From NCBI RefSeq assembly GCF_030362795.1, contig NZ_JAUCBM010000006.1, positions 186,001 through 250,000 on the forward strand: a stretch of 64,000 nucleotides of DNA, in the 5' to 3' direction. Every line of letters starts with the position of its first letter. Positions within the stretch are counted from its first letter, which is position 1. The stretch comes from Pseudochrobactrum kiredjianiae. GTDB lineage: Bacteria; Pseudomonadota; Alphaproteobacteria; Rhizobiales; Rhizobiaceae. The position numbers were made by a program, and so were the translations under genes. Under the pieces are notes generated by a model that did no database searches, had not been told where the DNA came from, and was given only the letters and a program-made list of their open reading frames with translations. Of the stretch, positions 48,164-56,086 are shown piece after piece.

Positions 48164-49156
48164 ATGGCTACCATCCGCAAACTCAGAGGACGTTGGCAAG
48201 CACAAGTCCGCAGACGTGGTATGAAACCACGCTGCAAATCATTCGACAGCAAAACAGAAGCCGAAAAATGGGCGCGTGAGCTGGAAAATCAGGTCGACAA
48301 GTTCGGTGCTGCACAAGACACGCGCATTCTTGAAAGCACTACGCTCGGCGCGTTGATGAATCGATACGCCGAAGAGGTGTCGCCAACAAAACGTGGCGCT
48401 ACCCAAGAGATACAGCGCCTGGGCGTGCTACAGCGTCATGATCTTGCTTACCGGACGCTGATTGGCTTGTCACAGCAAGACATTGCATCATTCCGTGACG
48501 AACGCCTGAAGACAGTCAGACCAGCTACAGCCGTGCGTGAGCTTGCTATACTCAGCCATGTGCTAGATGTCGCCATGCGTGATTGGGGTTATCCCCTTGC
48601 CCAGAACGTCGTGAAAATGATCAGACGCCCAACAATCAATAATGCCAGATCACGTCGTCTCAACGCATCGGAAGAACAACGCTTATTAGACGCCTGTGAC
48701 GACGGTAGAGTCGCATGCTTCCGTGCGCTTGTCATTGTAGCCATTGAGACCGGAATGCGCCGTGGTGAGCTTCTGGGACTCAAATGGAGCGATATCTCAC
48801 ATAACCGCCGGGTGATATCATTAGCACTGACTAAGAACGGAACGAGCCGGGAAGTTCCATTATCACAACGCGCATATGAAGCGTTGATGTCGCTTCATGA
48901 TAATGACAGCACAGATCAATCTATGCCTTTTGGAATGACAATCTCAGCCTTTGATCAAACATGGAAGCGCGTCATCAAACGTTCCGGTATTATAGATCTC
49001 AAATTCCATGATCTGCGTCACGAAGCTGTCAGTCGTTTCTTTGAACTGGGTTTGAACATTATGGAAGTCAGCACGATCTCCGGTCATAAAGAATTGTCTA
49101 TGCTCAAGCGCTATACTCATCTGAGTGCTGATAGCCTGGTGGCGCGTTTAGGTTAA
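48164..49156 (+). CDS. Tyrosine-type site-specific integrase
   Basis: The 330-residue protein has a short N-terminal arm-type DNA-binding part (about 1-45), a core-binding SAM-like domain (60-160) and a C-terminal catalytic domain. The catalytic residues are visible: Arg199 in ETGMRRGELLGL, the Lys region TKNGTSREVPL, His282 and Arg285 in FHDLRHEA, His308 in SGHKEL and Tyr317 in LKRYTHL. It is the likely enzyme for the tRNA-Ser attachment sites, though it lies 4.5 kb inside the island instead of next to attL. TTGGAG precedes the ATG. Confidence 0.93.
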   Translation: MATIRKLRGRWQAQVRRRGMKPRCKSFDSKTEAEKWARELENQVDKFGAAQDTRILESTTLGALMNRYAEEVSPTKRGATQEIQRLGVLQRHDLAYRTLIGLSQQDIASFRDERLKTVRPATAVRELAILSHVLDVAMRDWGYPLAQNVVKMIRRPTINNARSRRLNASEEQRLLDACDDGRVACFRALVIVAIETGMRRGELLGLKWSDISHNRRVISLALTKNGTSREVPLSQRAYEALMSLHDNDSTDQSMPFGMTISAFDQTWKRVIKRSGIIDLKFHDLRHEAVSRFFELGLNIMEVSTISGHKELSMLKRYTHLSADSLVARLG

Positions 49157-49170
49157 ATCACTCTACTATA

Positions 49171-49196
49171 AGGATTTCGCACAACAGCGAAGTCCT
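49171..49196 (+). terminator. Hairpin after the integrase gene
   Basis: AGGATTTCGC pairs with GCGAAGTCCT (one G-U) around ACAACA, 15 bases after the integrase stop. A true T run is absent, so it is only a likely terminator. Confidence 0.5.
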
Positions 49197-49694
49197 AGAA
49201 AAATCCGACTTTATTGTTGGGGATGCCTTCTGGCGCCGGAGGACATTTGGGATCGTAACCACCGCTGCCTAAAAGCTTTACATTACGTCAAAAAGCAGTT
49301 CTTTTACATAGAAAACTGAGCCAAAAACCAATTCTAAAAGTATTATTAAAAATATTCTTCTCAGCGCCTCTGAGCACTTTATTTCCCTTAACTTTACATT
49401 AAATTGACAAAAACTTAAATTTTAATCAATAACCACAACAATCAATATAAAAATTATCGTATATTTTATATAATTTTATAATTAATCGTAATAATTGATG
49501 CAATTAGACAATATTTTTAATATTAAAAATCAATTATAAAAAACGCTATATACCGTTACTATTACAAATTAAATTATTTTTCAGTCCCTATTAAAAATAG
49601 TAAATCATCACCTATATATTTCGATGATTAGCTATTTAACGCTTTCACTTCAATCATTTGTTCTTAACGCGCCATTTGGTGCGAAGGATTAGCT
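49197..49694. other. Very AT-rich non-coding stretch
   Basis: About 500 bases with no credible gene. From 49310 to 49640 the DNA is extremely AT-rich with many A and T runs, unlike anything else in the window. It is the upstream region of the Cys4 protein gene and could be a strong promoter, a silencer (H-NS/MucR-like) binding tract or recently acquired DNA. Confidence 0.55.
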
Positions 49695-50720
49695 ATGCTT
49701 AAAAAACTGAAAAACCCGGAACATGTTCGATTTGAAAATCTCATTGATGATATGCTTCAAAATTCAGATATTACTCTTATAGCTGAAAGAAATTTACTAT
49801 CGAAAAAGTGGTTTGAATATCGCTTTTATTCTCCTAGCCAGGCAGATCGTTGCTTCTTAAAAGCGTATCAAAATATTTATAGTCGAAAAATTGCTGAGAA
49901 TATTGATCGTGATCTCGCGCGCAATGCGCGGGGGGCGCACTCTAAAACTATTGAACATAATACACGTGAGAGAAGCCAATTGAGGGCTGCTCGACAGCGA
50001 GCTGATGAGTTTGGTATGCCTTACCCGGTATATATCGAGGCAGCGTTTAATTTCGCCTTACTTAAGAGCGACAAACGCAAACACTTTCCGCGCCCAAATG
50101 AGCTCCATGGCAATAGCGAAGCCGCTCCATGGTTCGTGGATTATGTCATGAAGCGATGGCATGAGCTCCTGGCAGATGGCCTTTTCAGTGTCGAGCATCC
50201 AGCTTACTTGATCGAAAACTATAAGGACTTACCTGCACAGAACGAGTTTAGAGCATTTATTGTTCAACACGTGCAGCATGAAAACATCCCTCTGCACCGG
50301 GCAATTAGGAAATACACTTACGAAAAGAGGCAAATCCCGCTTGATGTTTTTAAAAACAATTTTCCAGAAGCGTTATTTCAACAAGCACTGAAGATCGCTG
50401 AAAGTGACCTGCAACATCATCCGGTTGATGTAGAGCGCGTGATCCCGATAGCTAAATCACAACTCTGGCCGACCTGCTTTGCGCTTCATTATACCTGCAC
50501 ACCAACATCACCGGAATGCTCTTCTTGCCCACTTTTGCCTGGGTGTCAGAAGACCGGGGATACACTTGTAGCCAAGGCAGGCGTAAAAATCGGCATTGCT
50601 AACCCGGCAGCTGATTATGAAAAAAGATTGGCTCGGGACCGGAAGAGACGCCAACGAGAACGAGAACGTAAAAACAAGACGGCAAGCCTTCAGAATGTGC
50701 CGCAACATGTAATTATCTGA
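49695..50720 (+). CDS. Unknown protein with endonuclease III-type Cys4 motif
   Basis: I do not recognise this 341-residue protein as a known family. Its most telling feature is Cys268, Cys275, Cys278 and Cys284, the exact C-x6-C-x2-C-x5-C spacing of the iron-sulfur loop of endonuclease III and MutY. The helix-hairpin-helix and the catalytic Lys/Asp of those glycosylases are not evident upstream. Residues 1-260 are mainly charged and helical (for example QSLRAARQRADEFGMPYPVY-like helices), and the last 35 residues are strongly basic (KRLARDRKRRQRERERKNK). It sits alone after an AT-rich gap and before a perfect inverted repeat. A nucleic-acid role is likely by charge, but this is inference. Confidence 0.7.
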   Translation: MLKKLKNPEHVRFENLIDDMLQNSDITLIAERNLLSKKWFEYRFYSPSQADRCFLKAYQNIYSRKIAENIDRDLARNARGAHSKTIEHNTRERSQLRAARQRADEFGMPYPVYIEAAFNFALLKSDKRKHFPRPNELHGNSEAAPWFVDYVMKRWHELLADGLFSVEHPAYLIENYKDLPAQNEFRAFIVQHVQHENIPLHRAIRKYTYEKRQIPLDVFKNNFPEALFQQALKIAESDLQHHPVDVERVIPIAKSQLWPTCFALHYTCTPTSPECSSCPLLPGCQKTGDTLVAKAGVKIGIANPAADYEKRLARDRKRRQRERERKNKTASLQNVPQHVII

Positions 50721-50760
50721 ACTTTAAATACGTCAGAGTGTTGAAATTGGGTTCCGGAGA

Positions 50761-50828
50761 TGTCACGCTGCCAATTATTCTTATAACTATAATAGTAAGT
50801 AATAATAAGAATAATTGGCAGCGTGACA
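50761..50828. repeat. Perfect 24-bp inverted repeat
   Basis: Arms 50761-50784 (TGTCACGCTGCC, then AATTATTCTTAT) and 50805-50828 are perfect complements with a 20-base AT-rich spacer. Outer TTCCGGAGA and a later ATCTCCGG extend the symmetry. No T run follows. It could be a recombination (res-like) site, a cruciform, an operator or a strong hairpin in the mRNA of the Cys4 gene. Confidence 0.85.
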
Positions 50829-51309
50829 CATTCCCCCAAAAACCATCTCCGGCTCGCAAAGTCACCATATGTCTCCGAAGAGGTCATAGAACGAATTAAC
50901 ATCCGGAACACAACAGACTCGGCTTGCTGAGATTTAAATGCAACCTCTGCAAGCGCGCACAGAGACTTGCTGATGAGCGCAATCTTCCGGACGGATACTT
51001 TTGCATCAACAAGCAAGGACGTTGCCAGTGAAGCTCTCTGAGTCACATAGCGCCATCCAAAACAAGAATCTGATACGCCAGGATCAGCGCACACTTAATG
51101 AAACTCATTACGGATTGTAACGGCTGAATTTGATAATACGGTCTAGCGATCCTTAGCAATCCAGAAAAACGTGTTGGCCCCACCGGATCGATATGACCTT
51201 TCAAAAACGAAATCATTTCGTATTTGCTTCTGAAGTGAAACATAAGCTTCATGAGTTTTAGCCCTGCATGCATTGAGCATCATAACCACGAAACAGAAAA
51301 CACTCATAA

Positions 51310-51382
51310 CGACTCACTGGCGAGCACCGTATTCAAGACGAACTTTTCCACGTCGATAGACTGAAAGCCAGCCAGTGACTCG
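51310..51382. repeat. Inverted repeat next to the serine recombinase gene
   Basis: CGACTCACTGGC (51310-51321) and GCCAGTGACTCG (51371-51382) are inverted with one mismatch and 49 bases between. The right arm ends about 20 bases downstream of the resolvase stop codon. It could be part of its crossover or terminator region. Confidence 0.5.
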
Positions 51383-51404
51383 CTATGTGTCAAATTGAGC
51401 TACT

Positions 51405-51977
51405 TTAATGCACTGGTGTGCTTTTGAGCGTGCGCAACAATGTTCGCGGATGAATATTGTATCGCTTTGCAACTGCTTCCACTGATACGGAGCCATCCTC
51501 AATTGCAAGACGCGCCTCATGGCGCTGCTCTTCACTCATCGCGGGTCGTCTGCCAATTTGACTACCACGCGCACGCGCCGCAGACATTCCGGCTTTTGTC
51601 CGCTCACTGATCAACGACCGCTCGAACTCAGCCATTGCCGCCAGAAGATGAAACAATAATCGTCCACCGGATGATGATGTATCAATAGCCTCACTCAATG
51701 AACGAAACTCGATCTGGCGCTCACCAAGTTCAGTTACCAGCCGGATCAAATCAATAAGAGAGCGCCCCAATCGATCTAGACGCCAAACCACCAGCATATC
51801 TCCGGCTCGTAAATCTTCCAAAGCAGCCGTAAGTCCAGGCCGTTCAAAATCTGCACCGGATATGCCCTGATCAGCATGAATATAAGAACAGCCAGACGCC
51901 TCTAATGCTGCATTTTGCAGCGCCAAGTTCTGATCTGCCGTCGAAACACGGGCGTATCCAATTTGTCTCATGCTCAT
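51405..51977 (-). CDS. Serine recombinase (resolvase/invertase)
   Basis: The 190-residue protein is a small serine recombinase of the Hin/Pin/TnpR type. The nucleophile is Ser12 in IGYARVSTADQN, followed by GADFERPGLTAALEDLRAGDMLVVWRLDRLGRSL (with the catalytic Arg cluster), LLFHLLAAMAEFERSLISERT and a C-terminal helix-turn-helix (SVSVEAVAKRYNIHPRTLLRTL). It cuts and rejoins DNA at a short palindromic core. No invertible gene or Tn3-type transposase is next to it, so its target is unknown; candidates are the nearby inverted repeats. ATG 51971 is an alternative start. Confidence 0.93.
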   Translation of the reverse strand: MSMRQIGYARVSTADQNLALQNAALEASGCSYIHADQGISGADFERPGLTAALEDLRAGDMLVVWRLDRLGRSLIDLIRLVTELGERQIEFRSLSEAIDTSSSGGRLLFHLLAAMAEFERSLISERTKAGMSAARARGSQIGRRPAMSEEQRHEARLAIEDGSVSVEAVAKRYNIHPRTLLRTLKSTPVH

Positions 51978-52053
51978 TATTCAATTAGGTCAATCTGAAA
52001 TACGGGATATTTTTCAATGAGATAATACCCGTTCCCTTCTTGACGAAAAGGAA

Positions 52054-52175
52054 CCCTTTTGTGCGGCATGGATTTAATTGTTGACCGTTTAAACCAGGTT
52101 ATAGAAAACAAGGACTTCCGGTTATTACAAAATAGGTATTCTAGCAGTAGGAGAAGGGTTCCCTTTCGTGCGGTA
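52054..52175. promoter_or_regulatory. Two 15-bp direct repeats before the membrane protein gene
   Basis: CCCTTTTGTGCGGCA (52054-52068) and CCCTTTCGTGCGGTA (52161-52175) lie 107 bp apart, the second 30 bases before the ATG at 52205. In front of them GGAACCC and GGGTTCC point in opposite senses. Such paired sites suggest binding by a regulator of the membrane protein gene or of the divergent recombinase gene. Confidence 0.45.
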
Positions 52176-52204
52176 AAAATGATCAATACCGTTCTGGAGT
52201 GGAT

Positions 52205-53596
52205 ATGGGCGCGCTTCTATTCTCGTTTTTTGTAGCCACCATTATTGTAGGCATCATTGCCTGGATCGCGATGGCTTTTAATAAAAGCGCAGAGAACTAT
52301 CTGGAGCAGCGTATTCGAGGAATTGAGGATTTCTCCGCTGATATCGTCTTCAAATCCGGCTCATGCGACAACGCCATAGCCATAGATAAACAAAACAAGA
52401 TGATTGCCGTAGTGCTGGATGCCGTCAAAACGCACTCTAAGGCATATAATCCGATTGTTTACCCTTTCGACAATCTAATCGCTGTTGAGATCGTCAAAAA
52501 TGATATGAGCATTACGAAAACCAACCGTGGCAGCCAAGCGGCCGGTGCAGCTATAGGTGGCGCTCTATTAGGGCCAGCAGGTTTACTGCTGGGTGGATTA
52601 TCTGGCTCTAAACGCCATGAGAGCAAAATTACCAATCTATCCCTCAAACTCTACACCAATGATTTAGACCTACCTGTTCACCAAATCTATTTTTTCGACG
52701 GCGGCACCAACGGTGTCGATGCTTCAAGTATTGAATCAATCGTGAGCGAAATGGATCAATGGTATGGCAGGTTACGAGCGATCATTGAGAACAAGCACGA
52801 AAAAACACCCACACAAATTCCTTCAGAGCAACCTTCGGTCGACCAAAAGACGACGACGACTAAGTCAGCTACAGAGACAATTGAAGACGCTGAAGAAGAG
52901 TTTTTTAGGCGTAAGATGATGGAGCGTGGGTTCAGCGTTTCTCAGCTTACACAGCTCCAATCCAGCACAACATCACAACATAAGGCATCTGATCAAAATC
53001 ATACGAATGGAATTTACTTTAAAGCGATTGGCATTGCGTCAGTCGCGTTAGTATCTTTTTGGTATTTTGTTTACCCAGGGCCTCAAAACAGAGAGGCAGA
53101 GCGTATTAAAGTTGCTGAAATTGCTCGCGTCAAAGAAGAAAATAAAGCCGCCGAGGCTAAAGCCCAAGCTGTAGAATATGCCAAGCAGCAAGCCGCGCTC
53201 GAAGCGAATATTAAGGCTGCAGATGAGACAGCTATTCAAGCGCTGGTTACCGAGTGCCGTCTGAAACTTGACGAAATGCTCAATATGAAGCCCTTCGCAA
53301 TCTATTTTCCGAGTTACCATCCCAATAGATTGCAGGAGCTCGGGAACCTTGCAGCTGTCACAGGCATAAAGATTGGACGTCCCAGCGCTGCACTGGAAGA
53401 TGACGAGTTTAATCTTACTCAGTGGAACATCAAGGAAATTACGAAGCAGGAATATCCCAGCCGTAAGATCAACATTGTCGTTGAGGGCATTAACGCAGGC
53501 TTTTCAAACAGGCCTTACGCTGCGATCTATCAATGCAATATGCGCGGAATGGAAATAAGCGAACCTCGTCAAGATAAGTTCTATTTCCTAGATTAA
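52205..53596 (+). CDS. Unknown two-segment membrane protein with Gly-rich insert and coiled coil
   Basis: I do not recognise a named family. The 463-residue protein has an N-terminal membrane segment (about 3-24), then a beta-rich domain interrupted by a Gly/Ala stretch (QAAGAAIGGALLGPAGLLLG, about 107-126) as seen in many SHOCT- and DUF4429-type proteins. A polar linker with Thr and Gln runs to about 270, a second membrane segment spans about 271-290 (AIGIASVALVSFWYFVYPG), an Ala/Lys/Glu coiled coil about 295-345, and a C-terminal domain with two Cys (about 349 and 452). ATG 52205 is chosen over GTG 52199 because CTGGAG lies just upstream. It lies beside a type I restriction locus, so a defence or stress role is possible. 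Confidence 0.65.
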   Translation: MGALLFSFFVATIIVGIIAWIAMAFNKSAENYLEQRIRGIEDFSADIVFKSGSCDNAIAIDKQNKMIAVVLDAVKTHSKAYNPIVYPFDNLIAVEIVKNDMSITKTNRGSQAAGAAIGGALLGPAGLLLGGLSGSKRHESKITNLSLKLYTNDLDLPVHQIYFFDGGTNGVDASSIESIVSEMDQWYGRLRAIIENKHEKTPTQIPSEQPSVDQKTTTTKSATETIEDAEEEFFRRKMMERGFSVSQLTQLQSSTTSQHKASDQNHTNGIYFKAIGIASVALVSFWYFVYPGPQNREAERIKVAEIARVKEENKAAEAKAQAVEYAKQQAALEANIKAADETAIQALVTECRLKLDEMLNMKPFAIYFPSYHPNRLQELGNLAAVTGIKIGRPSAALEDDEFNLTQWNIKEITKQEYPSRKINIVVEGINAGFSNRPYAAIYQCNMRGMEISEPRQDKFYFLD

Positions 53597-53992
53597 CAAA
53601 TATAAATGAAATACGAAACTGTTTCGTATTTCAGCATTAGGCTACTTAGCGGGCGCAGCGTCATTTTACACACGCAAGGAATAGCCCTTCATGATCAGAA
53701 CGATCATTTCCTGCTCCGTGCGCACGAGAACTTGGTTCCTCGCATGGTGCTTTCGTTGCCATGCTTTAAATCACCAAGAACAAAGCAGCCATTTTGAAGC
53801 TTTGGATATTGCTTTATTCCAGTTTTCGGGGCGAGGCGATAAACTCGCATTATTGAACTACCGCCGAGTGTTTCTATACGTTTATTCTGAGCAACTACCA
53901 AATCAATCCATCAATTGATATATACGCCATGCGATGGCATAAGCGTTTTCAATAACGCTGAAGCAGACACAAAAACAGATAGTCGGAGCATC
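53597..53992. other. Gap before hsdM with a 12-bp perfect hairpin
   Basis: TGAAATACGAAA-CTG-TTTCGTATTTCA (53607-53633) is a perfect stem ten bases after the membrane protein stop. It ends in no T run but is likely a terminator. The remaining 350 bases must hold the hsd promoter; short frames here show no known domain. Confidence 0.5.
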
Positions 53993-56086
53993 GTGGAAAA
54001 TATTAGTAATATCGAGAAACGGCTTTGGAGTTCTGCTGACACGCTGCGTGCGAACTCCAATTTTGCCAGTAATGAATACTTCATGCCCGTTATGGGACTA
54101 ATCTTTCTACGTCATGCGTATTCCAGGTTTCTAAAGGTTCGGTATGAGATCATCCCGAACCTCCCCAGCCGTGGCGGTGTAGTTCGAGAGTTAACAAAGG
54201 AAGATTTCTCACGCCGTGGGTCTATCTATCTGCGACCTGAGGCTCAGTTCGACACGCTGGTTGGTCTGCCGGACGGTGAAAGTGCCGCTACAGCCTTGAT
54301 CACAGCGATGGAAAGCATTGAAGCCGACTATGAGACATTGAAGGGCCTGCTGCCGAAACAGGAATATGCAGAGCTTGACGATGATGTGCTGCGCCAGGTG
54401 TTGCGCATCTTCAACGATCCAGCATTGCAAAAGGCAGACGGCGATGTTTTCGGTCGCATCTACGAATACTTTCTCACGCAGTTTGCTGACCAAAAAGCTC
54501 ATGACAACGGTGAATTCTTCACGCCTGTCAGCATCGTTGAAACCATCGTCAACGTTATTGAGCCTACACGCGGCAAGGTTATCGATCCAGCTTGCGGCTC
54601 AGGCGGCATGTTCGTTCAGTCGGCGCATTTCGTTGAGGCCATGAAAGCCAACCCCAACGAGGTGTTGACCTTCTATGGGATGGAAAAGAACCCCACGACT
54701 ATTCGTTTGGCTAAAATGAATCTAGCGGTTCATGGCCTGGATGGCGATATAGAGAAGGCAATCAGCTATTACGAAGATCCGCACCAGGACCAAGGCCCTT
54801 TTGATTATGTGATGGCGAACCCGCCATTCAACGTGGATGAAATCGACGCGGAGAAGATGAAGGACGATAAACGTCTGTCTTTCGGTCTGCCTGGCGTCAA
54901 TAAAGCAGGCAAAGTATCAAACGGCAACTATGTCTGGATGTCGTTCTTCCACTCCTACCTATCGTCGCGTGGGCGCGCCGGTATCGTTATGTCGTCGCAG
55001 ACCTCCTCTGCCGGAGGAAAAGAGGCAGATGTCCGTCAGGCGCTAGTAAAGACCGGTGATGTAGACATCATGATCGCCATTCGTGGTAATTTCTTTTACA
55101 CACGCACCGTGCCTTGCGAATTGTGGTTTTTCGACAAGGCCAAGCCCGAACATCTGCATGACAAAGTGCTGATGATCGATGCACGTCATGTGTTCCGCAA
55201 GGTGACGCGTAAGGTCTATGACTTCTCACCAGAGCAGATGCGCAATCTCACGGCTATAACCTGGCTCTATCGCGGACAATCAGAGCGGTTTACTGCTCTT
55301 GTGCAGGATTATCTGGAAACGGCACGGACAGAGGCTGCGAGGGCAGATTTCACAGGACTGCGCGACGCTGTGGATGAAGCTGTGGCATTTTTTGTGCACC
55401 ATCTCGGCGCGGAGGCCCCCACCGAAGCCGCTCAGCGCTTGCACGCCGATTGCGACGCTTTCGCCAGTGCTGCGGTAAACCTGGTCGCGCCCCCTGCCGA
55501 GATTGTCGCTTTGAATGACCGGCTGACGGTAATGCAACCGCTTGGTGATAAGGCAAAGGCACTGATCAAGGAAATCGACGTGCTAACGAAGCTGCTGCAA
55601 AAGGCGCAAGACGCGCTGGTGGCCAAAGGCGAAAAGCTGATCGAGGCCCAGGCCAACGAGGCTGCCACCAAGCGTGTAACGATTGAGATGCGTAAAATCG
55701 CATCCGAGGGCAAGAAACTGCTAGCGGCGATGGTTGAGGCACGAGTGGCATTGACGGGCGATCCGGCAGCGCAACTGACGGTGACCGGCAGCCTGAAGCG
55801 ATTCCGTTATTTTGAAAGCCAGGCTCACTGGTTGCTTTCGCGTTTTCCTGAAGGCGTGCTTTGCGATGTGCAAGGGCTAGTCAAGCTTGTAGACCACAAT
55901 GAACTGGCAAAGAACGACTACAGCTTGACACCTGGGCGATATGTTGGCGTGGCACCCGAAGTGGAGGACGACGAATTCGACTTTGAAGAGACGTTACGCG
56001 AAATTCATCTGGAACTAGACGGCTTGAACTCCGAGGCAGCAGAACTCGCCGAGGTGATCGCGAAGAATTTTGAAGAGTTGCTGTGA
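53993..56086 (+). CDS. hsdM: Type I restriction-modification methyltransferase subunit HsdM
   Basis: HsdM methylates adenine in the bipartite site chosen by HsdS and protects host DNA. The 697-residue protein has the HsdM N-terminal helical domain (NISNIEKRLWSSADTLRANS), the SAM motif DPACGSGG (about 198-205) and the catalytic NPPF (276-279), with GEFFTPVSIVETIVNVIEP before them. After residue 430 comes a long helical region with coiled coils (to about 600) and a C-terminal part unlike the short E. coli enzyme. The GTG at 53993 has GGAG four bases upstream and gives the normal N terminus; a TTG reading from 53915 would add 26 residues. It overlaps hsdS by four bases (ATGA). Confidence 0.95.
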   Translation: MENISNIEKRLWSSADTLRANSNFASNEYFMPVMGLIFLRHAYSRFLKVRYEIIPNLPSRGGVVRELTKEDFSRRGSIYLRPEAQFDTLVGLPDGESAATALITAMESIEADYETLKGLLPKQEYAELDDDVLRQVLRIFNDPALQKADGDVFGRIYEYFLTQFADQKAHDNGEFFTPVSIVETIVNVIEPTRGKVIDPACGSGGMFVQSAHFVEAMKANPNEVLTFYGMEKNPTTIRLAKMNLAVHGLDGDIEKAISYYEDPHQDQGPFDYVMANPPFNVDEIDAEKMKDDKRLSFGLPGVNKAGKVSNGNYVWMSFFHSYLSSRGRAGIVMSSQTSSAGGKEADVRQALVKTGDVDIMIAIRGNFFYTRTVPCELWFFDKAKPEHLHDKVLMIDARHVFRKVTRKVYDFSPEQMRNLTAITWLYRGQSERFTALVQDYLETARTEAARADFTGLRDAVDEAVAFFVHHLGAEAPTEAAQRLHADCDAFASAAVNLVAPPAEIVALNDRLTVMQPLGDKAKALIKEIDVLTKLLQKAQDALVAKGEKLIEAQANEAATKRVTIEMRKIASEGKKLLAAMVEARVALTGDPAAQLTVTGSLKRFRYFESQAHWLLSRFPEGVLCDVQGLVKLVDHNELAKNDYSLTPGRYVGVAPEVEDDEFDFEETLREIHLELDGLNSEAAELAEVIAKNFEELL

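Larger units (their letters stand above)
50721..51404. other. Gap between Cys4 gene and resolvase gene, rich in inverted repeats
   Basis: This 684-bp gap holds the 24-bp inverted repeat (50761-50828), with outer CCGGAGA / TCTCCGG arms around it, and the CGACTCACTGGC / GCCAGTGACTCG pair (51310-51382). Minus-strand reading frames of up to 134 codons exist but show no known domain or binding site, and may be remnants of a lost mobile element. Confidence 0.5.

Noticed and set aside
50690-51094. A 134-codon minus-strand gene between the Cys4 gene and the resolvase gene
   Set aside because: It runs through the 24-bp inverted repeat and the end of the Cys4 gene, has no good start signal and an odd Tyr-rich composition.
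51043-51273. Transposase remnant in the gap before the resolvase gene
   Set aside because: The 76-codon minus-strand frame has no DDE or other transposase motif that I can recognise.
53606-53918. Short plus-strand genes between the membrane protein gene and hsdM
   Set aside because: Two frames of 60-75 codons begin inside or just after the terminator hairpin, overlap each other and show no domain.
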